Source: DATJFH01 sp035495815 (GTDB lineage Bacteria; Acidobacteriota; Terriglobia; Bryobacterales; Bryobacteraceae). Taken from it: 11,041 nucleotides of DNA. The notes under the pieces were generated by a model. The model was given only the letters and a program-made list of their open reading frames with translations. It had not been told where the DNA came from and made no database searches. Shown here piece by piece: positions 7,961 to 11,041 of the stretch. The stretch's first letter is position 1. Every line of letters begins with the position of its first letter. The stretch is taken from the NCBI GenBank assembly GCA_035495815.1, contig DATJFH010000028.1, positions 1-11,041 on the forward strand. The letters are read 5' to 3'. The translations under genes were made by a program, and so were the position numbers.

Positions 7961-8009
7961 TGATTAAAAACTTCCCCCTGAGCTCGAGACAACTACTGGA
8001 TAACCGGTC

Positions 8010-8039
8010 AATGTATTTAAGTTCGGACCCGAATGTCAA
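8010..8039 (-). promoter_or_regulatory. Sigma-70-type promoter of the receptor gene
   Basis: On the minus strand a perfect -35 TTGACA (8034-8039) is followed after 18 bp by TACATT (8010-8015, 4 of 6 to TATAAT). The predicted transcription start is near 8003, leaving a leader of about 43 nt before the ATG at 7960. The spacer itself contains the inverted repeat TTCGG-AC-CCGAA (8022-8033), a likely repressor-type site between the two promoter boxes. Confidence 0.55.
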
Positions 8040-8136
8040 GCATGCGGACCGCTCGTGGACCGCTCAGCCGCCCCGGGAAACGCCCTTCCGGAGCGGCCCG
8101 GCATGCGGATGCGCCCGGCGGAAGTTTGTCCGAACT
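8020..8136. promoter_or_regulatory. Inverted 9-bp pair AGTTCGGAC / GTCCGAACT in the divergent region
   Basis: AGTTCGGAC at 8020-8028 lies in the receptor promoter spacer, and its exact reverse complement GTCCGAACT is at 8128-8136, 37 bp before the TPR gene start. Each gene thus has the same word upstream in its own reading direction, as expected for one regulator acting on both divergent genes, possibly by looping. No protein partner can be assigned. Confidence 0.35.
8046..8065. repeat. Tandem 9-bp direct repeat GGACCGCTC, 11-bp period
   Basis: GGACCGCTC occurs at 8046-8054 and again at 8057-8065, so the copies are 11 bp apart, one helical turn. They lie immediately upstream of the -35 box of the receptor promoter, a usual activator position. 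A third, inverted copy with one mismatch (GAGCGGCCC) lies at 8091-8099. A separate word, GCATGCGGA, is repeated at 8040-8048 and 8101-8109. Confidence 0.45.
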
Positions 8137-8173
8137 CCTCCGGCGCCCAACCACTGGGCTACACTGGGAACGA

Positions 8174-9349
8174 ATGGGCGGGTTCGTCAAAACGTTGTTC
8201 CTGATCGGCTGCGTCTCGTCGTTGTGCCGCTCCGAGACGGTCCTGGTGGCGCCGTTTTTCAATCTTTCGAACTCCGCCAATCTGGACTGGATTGGGGAAA
8301 GCATCGCCGAGACCATTCGGGAATCCCTGATCGCGCACGACGTGTTGGCGCTCAATCGTGAGGAGCGGCAGGAGGCTTTCCGGCGATTGTCCATTCGTCC
8401 GTATGCGGTGCTGACACGGGCGTCGGTAGTGAAGCTGGGGCAATCGCTCGACGCGGGCAAAGTCATTTTCGGCCAATACGAAGTGACTCCGGGAATCGCG
8501 CCTTCGAAAGGGTCGCTGAAAATCACCAGCCGCATTCTGGATCTGAACCACATCAGGCAAGGCTCGGAACTGACCGAGCTTGGCGCGCTCGAAGACCTGG
8601 CGTCAATCGAGACCCATCTGGCATGGCGCGCGCTGGTGGCGCTGTCTCCGAAGAAGGCGCCCAGCGAGGAAGCGTTCCGGCGGTCGCGGCCGGCGCTGCG
8701 AGTCGACGCGATGGAAAACTACGTTCGCGGCCTGGTGGCGACCGCGCCCGATCAGAAGCATCGGTTTTTCACGCAGGCCGCCCGTCTCGATGCGCGATTC
8801 TCGCAACCCTGCTTCCAGCTCGGCCGGCTCTATACCAGGAAGAAGGATTATCGCGTGGCGCTGGGCTGGCTGGAGCGCGTGGACCGGCTCGATTCGCACT
8901 ACTATGAGGCGCAGTTCCTGCTGGGTCTGTGCCGCTATTACACGGGCGACTATGCCGGAGCGGAGACTGCCTTCCGGATGGTGTCCGAAGCGGTTCCGCT
9001 CAATGAAGTGTTCAACAATCTGGGCGCGGCGCAGTCCCGCCGCGATTCCCCGCAGACGCTGGACAGCTTCAAGAAGGCGCTCGAGGGGGATGACTCCGAT
9101 CCGGACTACCATTTCAATATCGGTTACGTATTGTGGAAACAGGGCCGGCTCGAGGAGGCCGCCGACCGCTTTCGGGCGTCGCTCGACCGCAAGCCCAACG
9201 ATCCCGATGCCACTCTCATGCTGGGGCGCTGTCTGAGCAGGAGCGCACCCCGGCCGAACGATCCGAAACGCGATGGAATGGAACGCCTCAAGGTCAATTT
9301 CGAGGAGACCGCGTACCGTCAGCTCAAGGCTGAACTGGGCGTGAAGTGA
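8174..9349 (+). CDS. Exported TolB/CsgG-like N-terminal domain plus TPR-repeat protein
   Basis: This protein has 391 residues. A short signal peptide (MGGFVKTLFLIGCVSSLCRS) has Cys13 and Cys18 near its end but no clear lipobox. Residues about 23-155 resemble the N-terminal domain of TolB/CsgG/FlgO-like proteins that precedes TPRs in many acidobacterial proteins: VLVAPFFNLSNSANLDWIG, then IAETIRESL, NREERQ and KVIFGQYEV. Tetratricopeptide helices follow at about 210-241 (CFQLGRLYTRKKDYRVALGWLERVDRLD region), 244-276 (FLLGLCRYYTGDYAGAETAF), 278-308 (divergent) and 310-341 (YHFNIGYVLWKQGRLEEAADRF). It is probably a periplasmic or envelope scaffold; no catalytic motif is seen. The start at 8174 is chosen over 8033 because it gives the signal peptide and has GGGAA 4 nt upstream, while the longer version starts inside the divergent promoter. 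TACACT at 8160-8165 may be a -10. It is divergent from the receptor and 117 bp before the second propeller gene. Confidence 0.85.
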   Translation: MGGFVKTLFLIGCVSSLCRSETVLVAPFFNLSNSANLDWIGESIAETIRESLIAHDVLALNREERQEAFRRLSIRPYAVLTRASVVKLGQSLDAGKVIFGQYEVTPGIAPSKGSLKITSRILDLNHIRQGSELTELGALEDLASIETHLAWRALVALSPKKAPSEEAFRRSRPALRVDAMENYVRGLVATAPDQKHRFFTQAARLDARFSQPCFQLGRLYTRKKDYRVALGWLERVDRLDSHYYEAQFLLGLCRYYTGDYAGAETAFRMVSEAVPLNEVFNNLGAAQSRRDSPQTLDSFKKALEGDDSDPDYHFNIGYVLWKQGRLEEAADRFRASLDRKPNDPDATLMLGRCLSRSAPRPNDPKRDGMERLKVNFEETAYRQLKAELGVK

Positions 9350-9466
9350 CTTGTCCCGCGGCGGCATTCGATTCCGGTGGAGAAGCTGCCGAAACTGGTT
9401 CCACCGAACCTGGAACAACTCCGGGTCGGGGTTGATACCGCCGGGTTCTGTGCCACTATTACAGTG

Positions 9467-10945
9467 ATGGCGCATTCTCTCTGGTTTGTGCTGGCCGCTT
9501 CGGTTCTGACGCCTCCGGTGGGACTGGTCCTGCTCTGGCGACGCTCGGGAACGCTGCTCAAAGACAAGATCTTCGGCTCGATCGCAATCGGGATCTGGAG
9601 CGTCGCCTATCTGATGTTGTTCTTCGGACTTCGCTTTCCGATGGACGGCAGCGGCGTGCGTCCGATCCCGACGTTCAGCACGCCGGAGTCCCGCTACTCG
9701 GCTCTCGAGCGCAGCCGCAGCTCGAAGAGCGCGCCCCCCGCTACCGTGGAGGCGGCGGCCACCCCCGAGCCGAAGCCGGCCGGGAGCAACGCCGCAAGCG
9801 CCTACTGGACCGACTTTCGTGGACCGAATCGAGATGGCCACTACGGTCAGGGGCCGATCCTGACCTCCTGGCCGGCCAAAGGGCTGGAGCGATTGTGGCG
9901 GCAGCCCGTCGGCGGTGGATACGCCTCATTTGCCGTGGCAGGCGGCCGCGCGTTCACGATCGAACAGCGCCGGAAGCAGGAGTTCGCGACAGCATACGAC
10001 CTGGCCACGGGCCGTGAGCTGTGGGCAACCGGTTGGGACGCGGAATTCCAGGAATCGATGGGCGGCGACGGCCCGCGCGCGACGCCTACCTGGCACGAGG
10101 GCCGCGTGTACGCGCTCGGCGCGACTGGCGAGCTGCGCTGCCTTGACGCGGCCGGCGGGAAGACGATCTGGTCGAAGAACATCCTGAAGGACAACAACGC
10201 GGAGAACCTGACGTGGGGCATGTCCGCCGCGCCGCTCATCGTGGACGGCAACGTCATCGTGCTGCCCGGCGGATCGTCTGGAAAGTCGGTGGCTGCTTAC
10301 GACAAGCTCACCGGCGAGCCGGTTTGGAAATCGCTCGATGACAAGCAGGCATATACGTCCCCGATGCTGGTGACACTGGCCGGAAAGCGGCAGATCCTGG
10401 TTGTCAGCGCCAGGCGCATCATGGGCTTGACCGTGGACAACGGCGCGGTGATCTGGGAATTCCCCTGGACCACGGAGTATGACGTGAACAGCGCTCAACC
10501 ACTGGTCATCGGCGGGAATCGGGTTTTCATTTCGGCTGGCTATGGCCACGGCGCCGCGCTGCTCGAGATCACGCCGGGCGGCGCCAGGCAGGTCTGGGCG
10601 AACAACAAGATGAAAAACAAGTTCTCCAGTTCGGTGCTCTATGAGGGCAATATCTACGGGCTGGACGAAGCGATCCTGGCCTGCATCGACGCGGCGACAG
10701 GCGAACTGAAATGGAAAGGCGGACGCTACGGTTACGGCCAGGTCCTGCTGGCAGGCAGCCATCTGGTGGTAACCACCGAGACCGGCGATGTCGTGCTGGT
10801 GAAGGCATCCCCCGAAAAGCATGTGGAGGTCGCACGATTCTCGGCCATAACCGGCAAGACCTGGAACAATCCGGCGATATCGGACGGAATGCTGCTGGTC
10901 CGCAACGAGTCCGAGATGGCGTGTTTCCGAATCGGAGGGAGGTAG
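9467..10945 (+). CDS. Membrane-anchored PQQ-like (BamB-type) beta-propeller protein
   Basis: This protein has 492 residues. Two N-terminal hydrophobic helices (about 5-24 and 35-55, separated by a basic loop RRSGTLLKDK) are followed by a Ser/Ala/Pro/Glu-rich linker (about 60-112) and a propeller of about 380 residues on one side of the membrane. The propeller opens with YWTDFRGPNRDGHYG (113-127), the same FRGPN signature as the secreted propeller at 1655-3079. Blade turns recur as ATGRELWA (180-187), AGGKTIWS (229-236), LTGEPVWK (281-288), DNGAVIWE (324-331) and ATGELKWK (410-417). No quinoprotein dehydrogenase catalytic residues were recognised, so a scaffold or binding role is likely. The start at 9467 is preferred to 9377: the first 30 residues of the longer frame look non-coding and would place the membrane helix internally. 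There is no clear ribosome binding site. It lies 117 bp after the TPR gene, same strand; the gap holds only a weak 7-bp inverted repeat (9375-9381/9400-9406). Confidence 0.9.
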   Translation: MAHSLWFVLAASVLTPPVGLVLLWRRSGTLLKDKIFGSIAIGIWSVAYLMLFFGLRFPMDGSGVRPIPTFSTPESRYSALERSRSSKSAPPATVEAAATPEPKPAGSNAASAYWTDFRGPNRDGHYGQGPILTSWPAKGLERLWRQPVGGGYASFAVAGGRAFTIEQRRKQEFATAYDLATGRELWATGWDAEFQESMGGDGPRATPTWHEGRVYALGATGELRCLDAAGGKTIWSKNILKDNNAENLTWGMSAAPLIVDGNVIVLPGGSSGKSVAAYDKLTGEPVWKSLDDKQAYTSPMLVTLAGKRQILVVSARRIMGLTVDNGAVIWEFPWTTEYDVNSAQPLVIGGNRVFISAGYGHGAALLEITPGGARQVWANNKMKNKFSSSVLYEGNIYGLDEAILACIDAATGELKWKGGRYGYGQVLLAGSHLVVTTETGDVVLVKASPEKHVEVARFSAITGKTWNNPAISDGMLLVRNESEMACFRIGGR

Positions 10946-10960
10946 ATCGGCAATGGCAGA

Positions 10961-11041
10961 TCAGCGCCACATCAGCCAGGCGATCAAAACCTGCAGGCCG
11001 TGCAGGATCGCGCGTCCCAGCAATTTCAGCCGAACGGCGCG
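10961..11041 (-). CDS. C-terminal fragment of an unidentified membrane protein (gene continues beyond window)
   Basis: On the minus strand the frame is open from the right edge (first codon 11041-11039) to TGA at 10961-10963. The 26 residues are leucine-rich and hydrophobic after a basic start (RAVRLKLLGRAILHG, then a helix LQVLIAWLMW), typical of a C-terminal membrane segment. Codon third positions are mostly G or C, as in the neighbours. The stop lies 15 bp from the stop of the propeller gene, a normal tail-to-tail arrangement. A competing plus-strand frame from ATG 10953 (MADQRHISQ...) preceded by GGAGG is also open to the edge but has a less protein-like composition. The family is not recognised. 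Confidence 0.4.
   Translation of the reverse strand, partial: RAVRLKLLGRAILHGLQVLIAWLMWR

Noticed and set aside
4514..7963. 1149-codon plus-strand ORF antisense to the receptor gene, with almost the same ends
   Set aside because: It is in exact codon register with the receptor gene, where antisense stops need TTA, CTA or TCA sense codons, which this GC-rich genome avoids. The translation is rich in R, H, G and V without domain features, while the minus frame is a clear receptor. Similar register shadows oppose aroA (2871-4424), the first propeller (1571-2545), the TPR gene (8603-9841) and the second propeller (9926-10822).
8033..8173. 47-residue N-terminal extension of the TPR protein
   Set aside because: It begins at the -35 box of the divergent receptor promoter, is arginine/proline-rich, and would bury the signal peptide. 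ATG 8174 has a GGGAA upstream.
9377..9466. 30-residue extension of the second propeller protein
   Set aside because: No ribosome binding site and non-coding-like composition; the membrane helix right after ATG 9467 fits a normal N-terminal anchor.
9350..9466. Competing small hairpins in the gap between TPR and second propeller genes
   Set aside because: Stems are 5-7 bp with either large loops or overlapping partners, and no T-run or conserved RNA fold is recognisable.

Overview
The window is GC-rich and gene-dense, and looks like chromosomal DNA of an acidobacterium, most likely of the Solibacter/Bryobacter type. This rests on three things: an Oar-like TonB-dependent receptor of 1150 residues with an N-terminal carboxypeptidase-regulatory domain, two secreted or membrane-anchored PQQ-like beta-propeller proteins with the FRGPN opening, and strong avoidance of TTA, CTA and TCA codons. 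The taxonomic call is inference from family knowledge, not from a marker gene. I see no tRNA, rRNA, CRISPR array, insertion sequence or phage gene.

Layout from left to right. Positions 1-848 (+) hold the C-terminal part of a CocE/NonD-type serine hydrolase. It meets tail-to-tail a minus-strand run which, in transcription order, is: Oar-like receptor (7960-4508), a GC-rich hairpin, aroA for EPSP synthase (4406-3126), a secreted PQQ-like beta-propeller with an inserted EF-hand pair (3079-1655), and a seven-helix Bax-inhibitor-1/YccA-like membrane protein (1605-862). The last three are 46-49 bp apart and could be one transcript. The receptor is divergent from a TolB/CsgG-like plus TPR protein (8174-9349, +), followed by a membrane-anchored PQQ-like propeller (9467-10945, +). 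A fragment of a probable minus-strand gene ends the window (10961-11041).

The 213-bp divergent region (7961-8173) is the only notable non-coding stretch. It carries a good minus-strand sigma-70-type promoter for the receptor (TTGACA, 18-bp spacer, TACATT). It also has several short repeats that look like transcription-factor sites: a direct repeat one helical turn apart just upstream of the -35, and an inverted 9-bp pair, one arm in the promoter spacer and the other next to the TPR gene.

Functionally the window mixes housekeeping (aroA) with envelope proteins: receptor, two propellers, TPR lipoprotein-like or periplasmic protein, BI-1 membrane protein. No clear multi-gene novel system is visible. 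The most interesting items are the EF-hand pair embedded in the propeller and the architecture of the divergent promoter.
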